Shown: positions 24,116 through 32,598, counted from the first letter of the stretch. The stretch is DNA of 64,000 nt from Lachnospiraceae bacterium (GCA_900199595.1 FZRB01000006.1:62001-126000), one strand, 5' to 3'. Notes: generated by a model from the sequence alone, not told the origin. Numbers and translations: made by a program.

Positions 24116-24661
24116 TTACCATTCAATTAAATCATATAAAGAATATTCATTTTTCTTAATCTTAGAGACTCTCTTATATTCTTTAATAGCGAACAACAAT
24201 TTGTCACAATCAGAAAAGTATTCCCTAACAAAATCATAGCTTTTAACATTGGGATACTTTAATATTTCTTTACAAAAATCATTTGGCATATAATTTTGTT
24301 TTTTATGATTTCTAAATTTGTCATATTCCTTTTTCTTATTTTCCGAGAGAATTATAAGCATTTCGATTTCAGGAGCCGTAATTATAGTAATTAGTTTTAC
24401 CTTATCCTTATAAGCCTTGCTAAGATTAAATTGTTCTGACCTAGAATCAATAACTCTAAGTAATGTTATTTTTTCTTTGAAACTCTTTCTTAAATAATTT
24501 CTTTCAAAGTCTTTTGGCTTACATCTTGGAATAGGTTCTTCTTCAAGTATTTCTTCTCTCGAAAACTTAAACTTATCATTATCTAAAAGTATGTCAAGGA
24601 TAGCTCTTTCAGCCTCTCCCTCATACATACAGGCAATATATCCATCTAATTCCAGATCCAT
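24116..24661 (-). CDS. small partner of AAA15-type ATPase, copy B
   Basis: This 181-residue paralog of the protein at 8075 has the same opening (GYIACMYEGEAERAILDILL), an LRVIDSRSEQFNLSKAY core, a TAPEIEMLIIL segment and end (KKNEYSLYDLIEW). The sequence between the core and the end is more variable, so this middle part may set partner or target choice. TAGGAGG overlaps the ATPase stop. It probably acts as effector or cofactor for the ATPase at 24674. No catalytic residues can be named with certainty. Confidence 0.55.
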   Translation of the reverse strand: MDLELDGYIACMYEGEAERAILDILLDNDKFKFSREEILEEEPIPRCKPKDFERNYLRKSFKEKITLLRVIDSRSEQFNLSKAYKDKVKLITIITAPEIEMLIILSENKKKEYDKFRNHKKQNYMPNDFCKEILKYPNVKSYDFVREYFSDCDKLLFAIKEYKRVSKIKKNEYSLYDLIEW

Positions 24662-24673
24662 AACTCTTGCCTC

Positions 24674-25843
24674 CTATACGATAGATTCTTTTAGTTTTCT
24701 TTTTAATTTAATATATGCCTCATATGAAGGAGCTGTCCCTTTTAACATATCACTCTGATATGCATCACTCTTTTTAAGATCATTTCGTTTTAAAATATTT
24801 GCAAGATTTTCTACAGAGATTCCGTTAGTATTCCTAGTAATATATATACAATCATTTCTACTAACATTATCAAGTAACTCCGGATAATGTGTGGAAAATA
24901 TTAAAGTTGCTCCATTCTTATTAATCTTATTATCAGCGAAAAATCCCATAAGAACAGAAACTATTTCTTTATTAAAGTGATTTTCCAATTCATCAACTAC
25001 AAGGTAACCGCCAGCCTCAAGAACACGTTCCGCAAATTTGAAAACAGTAAGTCCTTTTATTGTACCTGAAGATAAATACAAATTTAAGTCAGCTTTGTTA
25101 TATAATGTAATTTCCTCTTTACCATAAAACTTTAGTTTTATTTCCTCAACAATACTGGTACCCTTTTCATGCTCGATAATACTAATACTTTCGATGGTCG
25201 GATCTAAAAATGTTATAAGTTCGGGAGATATATCTCCTTTTACACCTATGGTATTATTATCTGTATAATTCATTAAGTCGAGATAAAACAACTTACTTTG
25301 AAACAACTTATTAATTGCGATGATAATACTAACATCAGAAGGAAGATATCGTTCTTCGTTACTACGCACTTCAGATTCTATTCCATTAAAATCCGTCAAT
25401 TGTGCCCTTGTTTTTACCGTACTTATATCCTTTTTCCAAAATTCTTCATTAACAATTTTATATGTTACATCAAATTCTGGTGTTTCTTCATAAGCTATTT
25501 CTGTTTGCATACGACAAACATAAGCTCCAGTCTTATCAGTAACATAGTAATAACAATTATATATTACTTTATTACTATGTCCTAGAATATCTTTAAATTT
25601 ACTACGATTAATCGGTACACTATTTAGTATATCCATAGCTAAAAGTATTGCTTTTAATGCTGAAGTTTTTCCCGATGCATTTATACCGGCAAACATTTCA
25701 ATATTATTGCTATATATCAGAGGAAACAAATAATTTATTCCTTCCGTATACTCTTTTAATACCTTTTGATTTGTATTAAAAGTAATATCCAGAATATCTT
25801 CAAATAACGGGAGACCTTCAACTGTTATTCTCAATAGTTTCAT
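24674..25843 (-). CDS. AAA15/OLD-like ATPase, copy B
   Basis: This 389-residue paralog of the ATPase at 8625 keeps all motifs: GINASGKTS Walker A, YLSSGTIKGL signature, YLVVDELENHF Walker B and FSTHYPELLDNV. Differences cluster in the first 40 residues and around residues 90-125. The start at 25843 is chosen because GGAGG lies 7 bp ahead and it aligns with copy A; an in-frame upstream start at 25864 falls inside a dyad element. Two divergent paralogs of the same operon in one island suggest selection for different phage triggers. That is inference. Confidence 0.75.
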   Translation of the reverse strand: MKLLRITVEGLPLFEDILDITFNTNQKVLKEYTEGINYLFPLIYSNNIEMFAGINASGKTSALKAILLAMDILNSVPINRSKFKDILGHSNKVIYNCYYYVTDKTGAYVCRMQTEIAYEETPEFDVTYKIVNEEFWKKDISTVKTRAQLTDFNGIESEVRSNEERYLPSDVSIIIAINKLFQSKLFYLDLMNYTDNNTIGVKGDISPELITFLDPTIESISIIEHEKGTSIVEEIKLKFYGKEEITLYNKADLNLYLSSGTIKGLTVFKFAERVLEAGGYLVVDELENHFNKEIVSVLMGFFADNKINKNGATLIFSTHYPELLDNVSRNDCIYITRNTNGISVENLANILKRNDLKKSDAYQSDMLKGTAPSYEAYIKLKRKLKESIV

Positions 25844-25855
25844 AATCACCTCCAA

Positions 25856-26008
25856 ATTTATCAACGGATTTTTCGTTCAAAAATTTTAGACAAGTAAAGA
25901 ATAACATACATTTCAGAATTTATCAACGGATTTTCTGGCGATAAATTCTATTTTGAATAAATTTATATTGAATTTTAATGTTTATCGTCGGATTTTCTGG
26001 TGATAAAT
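25856..26008 (-). promoter_or_regulatory. promoter of ATPase operon B flanked by three 29-nt dyads spaced exactly 62 bp
   Basis: Dyads at 25856-25884, 25918-25946 and 25980-26008 share TTTATC-NNCGGATTTT and end in GATAAAT (first copy diverged at the end). The spacers are 33 bp each. On the minus strand TTGATA (25921-25926) lies inside dyad 2, followed by 17 bp and TATTCT (25898-25903). Dyad 1 starts 12 bp from the ATG, the same distance as in copy A. The pattern is shared although the spacers differ, so the dyads are under selection. Confidence 0.75.
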
Positions 26009-26046
26009 ATCCAAGGCATTGATTGACTCAATATTTCTACAATTTA

Positions 26047-26092
26047 AAAGGAGCTTCAGCACCTTAGTACCAAAGCCCTTCATTTTACTTTT
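26047..26092. repeat. shared upstream block, copy B
   Basis: AGCACCTTAGTACCAAAGCC and CTTCATT match the block at 9995-10040, at the same distance (about 204 bp) from the ATPase start. Just beyond it, on the minus strand, lies a short open stretch MYKKLVTQTPQIQEKK (to about 26145), whose EKK-rich end recalls that beside copy A. Confidence 0.65.
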
Positions 26093-26145
26093 TCACCAGC
26101 TTCTTTTCCTGAATTTGAGGAGTTTGTGTTACAAGTTTCTTATAC

Positions 26146-26289
26146 ATGGAACTAAAAGAACGTTTTCTCCTAGAAGAATACTCAGGTAAAACTAAGACCG
26201 CTGTATTCCAAGAGTTTTATATCAATCTGTTACTCGCAAATCTTACATCACTTATTTTCTTTAACGGATTTATCTTTCTGGTAGTATAG
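26146..26289 (+). pseudogene. IS4-like transposase C-terminal fragment
   Basis: The plus strand reads MELKERFLLEEYSG followed by KTAVFQEFYINLLLANL. This resembles the end of DDE transposases of the IS4 group (ELK...LENFSG...QDFY...L.N). Homology ends near 26250, where the sequence runs into the 3' end of the convergent IS110 fragment. It is a short relic, and the family call is tentative. Confidence 0.5.
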
Positions 26290-26876
26290 TAACGATGCAA
26301 TTCAGCGAATTCTGAGTTCTTTGATACAAGTGACATTGCAACCTCGAATAACAGATATCTGAGTCTCTTGCGACCACGTCTGCTTATTGTTGTCTCGCCC
26401 TTGTGTTTACCTAAACTATTCTCTACCAATGCTAATCCGGCAAGTTTCTGCAGTTCTTTTGGATTGTTGAATCGGCTTATATCACCGACCTCTGCTAGAA
26501 ATCCTGATACAGTCTTAATTCCAACGCCTTTTATCTCTAACAGTTTTTCTGCCATTGGAATCTGGCTTACTAATTCATTTATTAGATCCATCACTTCTTG
26601 AAGGCGCTTATTCCTTGACTCATAGTCTTCGAATAACATACGGATTTCCATCCGTGCTGCAACTGCTCCTTCTTTACTTCCGACACTGTGCTCAGCTGCT
26701 TCTACCAGAGTCTTTGCTCTCTTTATCCCTACAGCTCTCATCTTCGCATCTCGCCAAATTTTATTTATGCCATCAACACCTAACGTCAGGATATCTTCCG
26801 GCAATGGAGCTTGTTTTAACACCAGCATTCCACTTGATGAATCTACATTTCCATAGACTGTCTTGTATTCAGGAAA
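26217..26876 (-). pseudogene. IS110-family transposase, truncated at both ends
   Basis: The open part (26828 down to 26217, 203 residues) is the C-terminal half of an IS110 transposase. It has LLEIKGVGIKTVSGFLAEVG, FNNPKELQKLAGLALVEN and RRGRKRLRYLLFEVAMSLVS with the Ser nucleophile region. The same frame extends upstream through FPEYKTVYGNVDSSSG to 26876, then breaks. The N-terminal DEDD domain is absent, and the C-terminal tail is lost at the junction with the IS4-like fragment. It is not functional. Confidence 0.8.
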
Positions 26877-26939
26877 GTATATTATGTATATCTACTTGTA
26901 TTCCCATATTTTTACTCCAATTCTTTCATAGCTAATTTG

Positions 26940-27279
26940 AAACTATATAAATCATAATACTTTCATCCTAAATCTAGAATTCTCCAAAAGTAAATAATAC
27001 TTTATTTTTGCAAAATTCGCTTTAACTGACTAGTTGGTTCAGTAAAACTGATCATGCTTTTTGAATTAACTGACCATAACACAGAATGCCATTTTTCCAT
27101 AGCCAATATATTTTTAACTTATATTTTGCGCCGTTTTCTGTAAAAATATAAATCAAGACAATAACATTATGGAAAATGGTCAGCTATTGATAAAACAATT
27201 GGTCAGTCAAAAACAAACAATTTAGTCAGTCAATAAGCTGAAATTTGCAATTATTTTCTTCAAATTTATTGTAACATAT
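26940..27279. other. gene-free stretch with repeated CTGAC/GTCAG motifs
   Basis: At least five CTGAC or GTCAG elements in both orientations (for example ACTGACTAGTTGGTTCAGT near 27028, TTGGTCAGTC near 27202) and a long inverted pair (CCATTTTTCCATA at 27089, TATGGAAAATGG at 27170) precede the small plus-strand gene at 27301. This could be its control region or a decayed IS end. Confidence 0.45.
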
Positions 27280-27300
27280 ATGTCAATGAGGAGGATAACG

Positions 27301-27486
27301 ATGAGAACATTTGATATAATTCTACCAGAAAACATCTCTCTTGCCAGTAAAGACCGGCTTGCAGAGATGTATAACGATGCAGTTCAGGAAATATGGTACC
27401 TTTCCAAAGAAAACTCAAGATTGCGTGAAGAGAATGAGATGCTTTGGAAAGCATATGATGAATTATCAGATCAAATATACGGATAA
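27301..27486 (+). CDS. small coiled-coil protein
   Basis: This 61-residue acidic protein has a predicted coiled coil (AVQEIWYLSKENSRLREENE). GAGGAGG lies 7 bp before the ATG at 27301, so this start is chosen over the in-frame ATG at 27280. It has its own terminator (27493-27515). The family is not recognised. Size and character recall the third gene of IS21 element 1 (12525), so it may be an orphaned IS accessory protein. Confidence 0.5.
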   Translation: MRTFDIILPENISLASKDRLAEMYNDAVQEIWYLSKENSRLREENEMLWKAYDELSDQIYG

Positions 27487-27492
27487 TACAAC

Positions 27493-27515
27493 AGGGTTCG
27501 GAAAAACCGAACCCT
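27493..27515 (+). terminator. terminator of the small coiled-coil gene
   Basis: AGGGTTCGG (27493-27501) and CCGAACCCT (27507-27515) form a perfect 9-bp stem with an AAAAA loop, followed by GAATATTTTG. It lies 7 bp after the stop. Confidence 0.7.
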
Positions 27516-27526
27516 GAATATTTTGC

Positions 27527-27659
27527 CCCTAAAGTTTAACCCTAAGGTTTGACCCTAAAACCAGACCCTAGAGTTTAACCCTAAAAAACTAGTAGTTTTT
27601 TTAACCTTGCCCCTAAAGTTTGTCCCTAAAAAACTTTGACAAACCCTAAAGAACTTTGG
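27527..27659. repeat. 13-bp CCCTAAA-type degenerate tandem array
   Basis: Four consecutive 13-bp units start CCCTAA or CCCTAG (27527-27539, 27540-27552, 27553-27565, 27566-27578), with consensus CCCTAAAGTTTAA. Looser CCCTAAA units continue at 27579, about 27611, 27624 and 27643. The array fills the gap between two hairpins. Its resemblance to telomeric heptamers is superficial. Confidence 0.75.
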
Positions 27660-27668
27660 TTATCCTTC

Positions 27669-27709
27669 AAAAGATGACAGTTTGAACCTGATTCAAACTG
27701 TCATCTTTT
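27669..27709. terminator. conserved GATGACA hairpin, copy 3 (perfect 18-bp stem)
   Basis: AAAAGATGACAGTTTGAA (27669-27686) pairs perfectly with TTCAAACTGTCATCTTTT (27692-27709) around CCTGA. The A-run and T-run make it a bidirectional terminator between the plus-strand small gene and the HEPN gene that ends at 27730. Confidence 0.8.
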
Positions 27710-27729
27710 ATCATTATAATACCGCTGTA

Positions 27730-28137
27730 TTACCTTATTCCATTTTTATATAATCTGTTATACCAATCCGTTGCCACTTTATAGTATTTTTCAAGTGTAT
27801 CAATTCTAACAGAAAAATGTAGATCATATCTTCCCGAAGCTTCCCAGTCAGAAATGTTAATTGCATTATTCCTAACCTCTGTTGGTATATCGACATTGAT
27901 GTTCAGTCCATCAGCATATGCTGTCAATGAGCTAATATTATGAACATACATAGATCGATTGTTGTAAGCAACTCCAGAACTATACACTTGAATCTTAATA
28001 AGTTTTTCAATTGCCTGTTGCAAATGATATGCAGTCTGATTTTTAATCTCTTTTATTCCTTTGTTTTTAAACAAGTCAATTCCCTGCTTAGCCATTATCA
28101 AATCAGACTTTATAATTGCCATTGATAAATCCATCAT
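27730..28137 (-). CDS. HEPN-domain toxin (HepT-like)
   Basis: This 135-residue, mainly helical protein has the HEPN Rx4-6H motif in NNRSMYVHNISS (Arg-x4-His) and the helix AYHLQQAIEKLIKIQVYSSG. HEPN toxins of this type are RNases. Partner MNT proteins neutralise them by adding AMP near the Rx4H motif. The ATG overlaps the MNT stop as ATGA, so the antitoxin is made first. Confidence 0.8.
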   Translation of the reverse strand: MMDLSMAIIKSDLIMAKQGIDLFKNKGIKEIKNQTAYHLQQAIEKLIKIQVYSSGVAYNNRSMYVHNISSLTAYADGLNINVDIPTEVRNNAINISDWEASGRYDLHFSVRIDTLEKYYKVATDWYNRLYKNGIR

Positions 28138-28502
28138 TCAACCCTTTCATATAAAACAACGCCATTTTCTATATCTTTCATAATGGAAGAATCATTCTTT
28201 TTAGTAGAATCAAAATACAAAATATCATAATCTTGGATTTCACCAAATGAGGTTACATAAAAAATGTAATCCTTATAACTCTTAGAATTAAACATTTTAC
28301 TCTTTGTCTTTTTACCAAAAATAGCAAGGTCAATATCCGACTTTTCAGTGCATCTTTCTTCTAAGGACGAACCAAATAACACAACCTTATCAATAAGGTC
28401 ACAACGAAATATATTATCAACAATATTTTTAATATATTCAATTTTTATACTGGCAACAGAAATAGATTTCCCGTTAACATTTAAAGATACTAATTGACAC
28501 AT
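28134..28502 (-). CDS. MNT-domain nucleotidyltransferase antitoxin (MntA-like)
   Basis: This 122-residue minimal nucleotidyltransferase has the GSS...DxD motif: KVVLFGSSLEERCTEKSDID, then LAIFG. In HEPN/MNT pairs it AMPylates and blocks the HEPN toxin. The gene precedes and overlaps the HEPN gene. TAGGAGG lies upstream and a clear promoter is at 28530-28558. Confidence 0.82.
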   Translation of the reverse strand: MCQLVSLNVNGKSISVASIKIEYIKNIVDNIFRCDLIDKVVLFGSSLEERCTEKSDIDLAIFGKKTKSKMFNSKSYKDYIFYVTSFGEIQDYDILYFDSTKKNDSSIMKDIENGVVLYERVE

Positions 28503-28529
28503 ATTCTATTGATTCCTCCTATTTAATTC

Positions 28530-28558
28530 ATTATAAATCTTACACACAAATAAGTAAA
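28530..28558 (-). promoter_or_regulatory. promoter of the MNT-HEPN pair
   Basis: On the minus strand TTTACT (28553-28558), 17 bp and TATAAT (28530-28535) precede the MNT start by about 28 bp. Confidence 0.65.
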
Positions 28559-28563
28559 CTGCA

Positions 28564-28604
28564 AAAGATGACACTTTGAACCTGGTTCACTGCTGTCATA
28601 TTTT
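28564..28604. terminator. conserved GATGACA hairpin, copy 4
   Basis: AAAGATGACA and TGTCATATTTT bracket TTTGAACCTGGTTCACTGC. It overlaps the 3' end of the flippase fusion gene on the minus strand and separates it from the toxin-antitoxin promoter. The loop core GAACCTGGTTC equals copies 1 and 2. Confidence 0.6.
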
Positions 28605-30620
28605 CTCCTTCCGGCACTCCCACAGCACGTCATAATCATAGTCCGCGGGTCCAACCACCGGTTTTATTTTAGCATCACAATTCTCTCCCCGGATTTCTTC
28701 AACGATAAATCCATGGTGTTCCAGCAGCTCCTTAGAATCTCTGCCGAAAACTCTCAGGTGGTCGTGCTGACCGAAGTGACGAACTCTGTCCTCCTTTGTC
28801 ACAATCCTGTTATCTTCGTATGCGGTATCAAGCTTCATATCAACCGGAAATGATATAATTATCATTCCATCTGGCCTAACTATCCTGCGAAGCTCCCTTA
28901 GCGCCTTCCTGTAATCAGTCACATGCTCCAGGACATGATTACATATAATAACATCATACGAATCACTTTCAAGCCCGGTATCCTCTATATCTATCTTAAG
29001 ATCAGCCGGATTAAACAAGTCCGCTGTCACTGCTCGTATCCCATGCCTGTCCATCCACATCCTGACTGATCGCTCCTGCGCAAAATGTAATATCTCCTTA
29101 TCCTTAAACTGCTCTATGTGCTCATTCATATACGACACCAGAATCCTGTGTCTCGGCAGCGAATGGCATAAAGGGCAGATAACATCCTGATTCATGCCCC
29201 GATATCTCTCAATATTATAAAGCTCGGGACGTTTATCAAACCCGCCATTTATAAATCTTTTCAAATGTGTATCACAGCAGGGACAATAAAAGGTAAGCTT
29301 ATCCCCTTTTATCCGACTTTCTATCCGGAGAATCAGCCTGCCGCTAATACTCTTCAGCTTCCGCCCCGCCTTTACTATAACCTCAAAGAAGAAATCCATC
29401 TCAAGATCCTTCCTGGCATAATAAAGGCATATCAGCCAGACTATCACCTCAGATACAACTGTAGTGAATGCAGCACCATTTATGGAAAAATGCGGAATCA
29501 ATATCAGATTTGCAATAAAATTGAATACTGCTCCGGCTATCTCTGCAGTAAGAAGCCTCTTCTCCTTTCCTGCCGGAATCAGCACCTGACCGCCAAGTAT
29601 GTTGCTGGCACCTATGGGAACAAGCGAAAGCATAAGTATCCTGAAAGAGGTAACCGAATCCTGATAACCTGCACCACCTGTAAAAAGAATAATTTCCCTG
29701 GCAAATACGATACATACTATAGTAATAAAAGCCTGTATACCACAGACAATAACCATAGCCTTATCAGCAAGCGCCTTAAAGCTCTTCTTCTCCCCATCCT
29801 TCCATAGATTTGTTGCAGTAGGAAGTATAGAACTCCATACCAGACCACCGGTCATGGTAAGAACGCCTTTGCCCTTAGCCGCTATACTGTAAAGACCGGT
29901 CTCATAGTCCGTCTTCATAAAACCAAGCATAGTCAGGTCAAGGCTGCTGTATATAAATACCGCACAGGACATCATAAAAAATACAAGCAGTGGTTTAAAA
30001 TGTTTTCTATTCAGATGGATACTGAAGGATACATCCACATAACGATGCAGCATAACAAAGCACGCTATTCCGCTGCCATAAGATGTAAGAACAGATAATA
30101 AAGCATAACGATATATATGCTCTGTGGAATGAACAAAAAGAAGAATGCATACAAGGGATATAGCCTTACAGATAAAACCGGAAACAGCCAGAAAGCGAAA
30201 CCTCTCAAGTCCCTTAAAGAGCCATTCACATCCAAGCATCTGAAATATTATGGAACTACCATAGATAACAAGAAGAAATGTATTATTTCTAAGCTTGGGA
30301 ACAAATAATATGCATACAATAAAAAAAACAGCACTGATGACTGACAGAACAATGCTGATACTCCAAAGTTCTTTAAAGGTCTGACTTAACTGCCGGCGAT
30401 CATCCCTCTTCTCTGCACAGGCCCTCATCGCATAGATAGGCATGCCAAGATTTGCCAGCATAACGAAATAACCGGCTATGGAGGAAGCAAAAGAAGTTCT
30501 ACCAAAAGCTTCAGGCTGTAGAATCCTGGTCACATACATTAAAGTCAGAAAAGAAAACAGGTATGTAATTGCTTTAATAAGAAAATTAAAGGAAATATTT
30601 GATATGATTTTATTCTTCAT
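28596..30620 (-). CDS. oligosaccharide flippase fused to a zinc-finger SAM methyltransferase
   Basis: This 674-residue fusion has two domains. Residues 1 to about 425 are a MATE/Wzx-type flippase with 12-14 spans (opening ISNISFNFLIKAITYLFSFL, with LQPEAFGRTSFASSIAGYF). Residues about 430-674 hold two CxxC pairs (YCPCCDT, CPLCHS) and a class I methyltransferase with VIICNHVLEHV. Flippases and such methyltransferases are normally separate proteins. The fusion may couple methyl capping of a lipid-linked glycan to its export. There is no stop between the domains. It shares a 4-bp overlap with the GT2 gene upstream. Confidence 0.78.
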   Translation of the reverse strand: MKNKIISNISFNFLIKAITYLFSFLTLMYVTRILQPEAFGRTSFASSIAGYFVMLANLGMPIYAMRACAEKRDDRRQLSQTFKELWSISIVLSVISAVFFIVCILFVPKLRNNTFLLVIYGSSIIFQMLGCEWLFKGLERFRFLAVSGFICKAISLVCILLFVHSTEHIYRYALLSVLTSYGSGIACFVMLHRYVDVSFSIHLNRKHFKPLLVFFMMSCAVFIYSSLDLTMLGFMKTDYETGLYSIAAKGKGVLTMTGGLVWSSILPTATNLWKDGEKKSFKALADKAMVIVCGIQAFITIVCIVFAREIILFTGGAGYQDSVTSFRILMLSLVPIGASNILGGQVLIPAGKEKRLLTAEIAGAVFNFIANLILIPHFSINGAAFTTVVSEVIVWLICLYYARKDLEMDFFFEVIVKAGRKLKSISGRLILRIESRIKGDKLTFYCPCCDTHLKRFINGGFDKRPELYNIERYRGMNQDVICPLCHSLPRHRILVSYMNEHIEQFKDKEILHFAQERSVRMWMDRHGIRAVTADLFNPADLKIDIEDTGLESDSYDVIICNHVLEHVTDYRKALRELRRIVRPDGMIIISFPVDMKLDTAYEDNRIVTKEDRVRHFGQHDHLRVFGRDSKELLEHHGFIVEEIRGENCDAKIKPVVGPADYDYDVLWECRKEKI

Positions 30621-31639
30621 CGGGATAACACCTTGTAATAGATAATCCTAAATGGTCTGTAAATCCAGTATATAATTCCCGAAATAACCAGCGGAACATG
30701 TAAATAGATAAAGGTTCCTAACCTGACTCTTAAACTGCACTCAGATATATTTATGTCTTTTCTTGCGTCATTTATACATTTCCTTAAAAGAGCTATATAC
30801 TTCTTTCGATATCCACCCCTCCGAAAGGATAAATGAAAATACTCAGACAACAGCACTTTATAATACTTTACCATAGCATCCTTTCTCACATCACCATCAA
30901 TAATATCTGAACAATTATTCTTTATAAATGACATGTAATGCTTATAGGCAAGTCTTCTGTCTCTGGCATTTTTAAATGAATTGGTAGTTGTAATACTGTT
31001 CGGCCTTTTTCTATGCATAATCAGTACATCATCTATGACATAAACACTTTCCGCTTTACTTAATACAGGTAGAATGATATCCAGATCCTCGTAGTTCTGT
31101 CCCTCCCTAAAACGAAGATCATTCCATATCTCACTTCTATAAAGCTTATTCCATGCATTGGGAGCTATCTTCTCCTGAAGTTGAAGACATATAGCTTCTT
31201 TCATATTATATAACCCTTCAGAAGCAAAATACGTCCTCCTCATCTTATGTATATGAGAAGGATTCATCCTATGATTACATTTATAAAAGGCAAAATTACA
31301 TTCAACAATATCTGCACTAGAATCCATCAAAGCATTATACATTTTCATAAGCATATCATTGCATAACGCATCATCCGGGTCAAGAAAAGCTATCAAATCA
31401 CCTTTACATATATCCAGTCCAACATTTCTTGCAGCGCTCAAGCCTTTATTACACTGATGAATAACTCTGATCCTGTCATCCTTCTTAGCATAATAATCAC
31501 ATATAGCACCGGAACCATCAGTAGATCCATCGTCCACAAGAATCACTTCATAATCAGTATATGACTGGCTAAGAATGCTTTCTATAGCTTCTTTAATATA
31601 TAGTTTTACATTATATACAGGTACAATTATGCTGATCAA
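30617..31639 (-). CDS. GT2 family glycosyltransferase
   Basis: This 340-residue GT-A enzyme has SIIVPVYNVKLYIKEAIESI, VDDGSTDGSG and a metal site in AFLDPDDALC. The C-terminal half is basic with hydrophobic patches for membrane contact. It adds a sugar to a lipid-linked acceptor in the cytoplasm; donor and acceptor cannot be named. It overlaps the flippase gene. Confidence 0.82.
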   Translation of the reverse strand: MISIIVPVYNVKLYIKEAIESILSQSYTDYEVILVDDGSTDGSGAICDYYAKKDDRIRVIHQCNKGLSAARNVGLDICKGDLIAFLDPDDALCNDMLMKMYNALMDSSADIVECNFAFYKCNHRMNPSHIHKMRRTYFASEGLYNMKEAICLQLQEKIAPNAWNKLYRSEIWNDLRFREGQNYEDLDIILPVLSKAESVYVIDDVLIMHRKRPNSITTTNSFKNARDRRLAYKHYMSFIKNNCSDIIDGDVRKDAMVKYYKVLLSEYFHLSFRRGGYRKKYIALLRKCINDARKDINISECSLRVRLGTFIYLHVPLVISGIIYWIYRPFRIIYYKVLSR

Positions 31640-31662
31640 TTTAATAAGCCTTCTTTCATAAT

Positions 31663-32538
31663 TTACAACTCCGCCGTATACATCCCATCCTCTATCAACT
31701 TCCTAAAACTCTCCACCACAGCCTCTTTATCCTCTTTATAAGTAACCCCAAACCACTGATCATCCGTCGGCAGCACACTGTACTCATACCCACTCTTAAG
31801 CATCTCATCAGCTATTATAGGCAGCAGGTATTCATCCTTCATAGGATCCTTCATATTAGCCTGAAACTCCGGAAAACCCTTCTTCAGGATATCAAGAAAC
31901 TCTACCGGATAGCACCAGAAATTCATAGAAACAAATGATTCAACTTCTATCGCTCTTCCATCAGCCTCAGCCCCATTAGAAGTCTTCACTATATTCTTAG
32001 TTTCATCTATACCAACAAGAGAACCATTATCAATTCTGCATATACCTCTGGTCACTCCCCCGTTATCTGAAAGAGTATTCTTCAGAATATATCCCACCAG
32101 TCCGTATCTGTTCTCTTCCAGGAAATGTGCTGCCTTCGCAAATCCTTCTTTCCCATAATAGTCATCCGCATTAATAACGGAAAATGCGCCCTCTATCTGA
32201 TCTGTCGCGCAGAGAACTGCATGACCGGTTCCCCAAGGCTTAGTTCTACCTATATCAGGAACACTTGAAAAATAAGACATTTCCTGAAATGCATAAGCTA
32301 CTTCTACACCATTCGCAAAACAGGACTTTTCAATCCTATTACCTATAACATTTCTAAAATCCTCTTCTATATCATGTCTAATGATAAATACTATTTTATT
32401 AAACCCAGCTTCAATAGCATCATAAATAGAATAGTCAATAATAATATGACCATAATCATCAATAGGTTCAAGCTGTTTAATACCTCCACCAAATCTAGAA
32501 CCGATACCAGCCGCTAATATAACGAGTGTTTTGTCCAT
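31663..32538 (-). CDS. sugar-1-phosphate nucleotidyltransferase-like protein
   Basis: This 291-residue NTP_transferase-fold protein opens VILAAGIGSRFGGGIKQLEP, the G-x-G-x-R...K-Q pyrophosphorylase signature. A metal/substrate region is SVINADDYYGKEGF. It is unlike the RmlA at 42269, so it should activate a different sugar or polyol phosphate. As first gene of the small glycan operon, it may supply the donor for the GT2 at 30617. Confidence 0.75.
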   Translation of the reverse strand: MDKTLVILAAGIGSRFGGGIKQLEPIDDYGHIIIDYSIYDAIEAGFNKIVFIIRHDIEEDFRNVIGNRIEKSCFANGVEVAYAFQEMSYFSSVPDIGRTKPWGTGHAVLCATDQIEGAFSVINADDYYGKEGFAKAAHFLEENRYGLVGYILKNTLSDNGGVTRGICRIDNGSLVGIDETKNIVKTSNGAEADGRAIEVESFVSMNFWCYPVEFLDILKKGFPEFQANMKDPMKDEYLLPIIADEMLKSGYEYSVLPTDDQWFGVTYKEDKEAVVESFRKLIEDGMYTAEL

Positions 32539-32598
32539 ATTTTAATTACATGATGTATTTATATTTAAATACATCACTTCCCCTTCTAAATATTTATT

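Noticed and set aside
27527-27659. Telomere or linear-replicon end because of CCCTAAA units
   Set aside because: The units are degenerate, have a 13-bp period, and lie inside a chromosome-like gene region with genes on both sides.
29449-29715. Reading frames on the opposite or shifted strand inside the flippase fusion and other long genes
   Set aside because: They lie wholly inside well-supported genes, have no ribosome-binding sites and no family resemblance.
30617-31639. RmlD or other missing rhamnose-pathway gene hidden in the glycan genes
   Set aside because: All SDR-type genes (50642, 56709) lack the RmlD pattern and the GT2 genes are clear glycosyltransferases. RmlD is not in the window.
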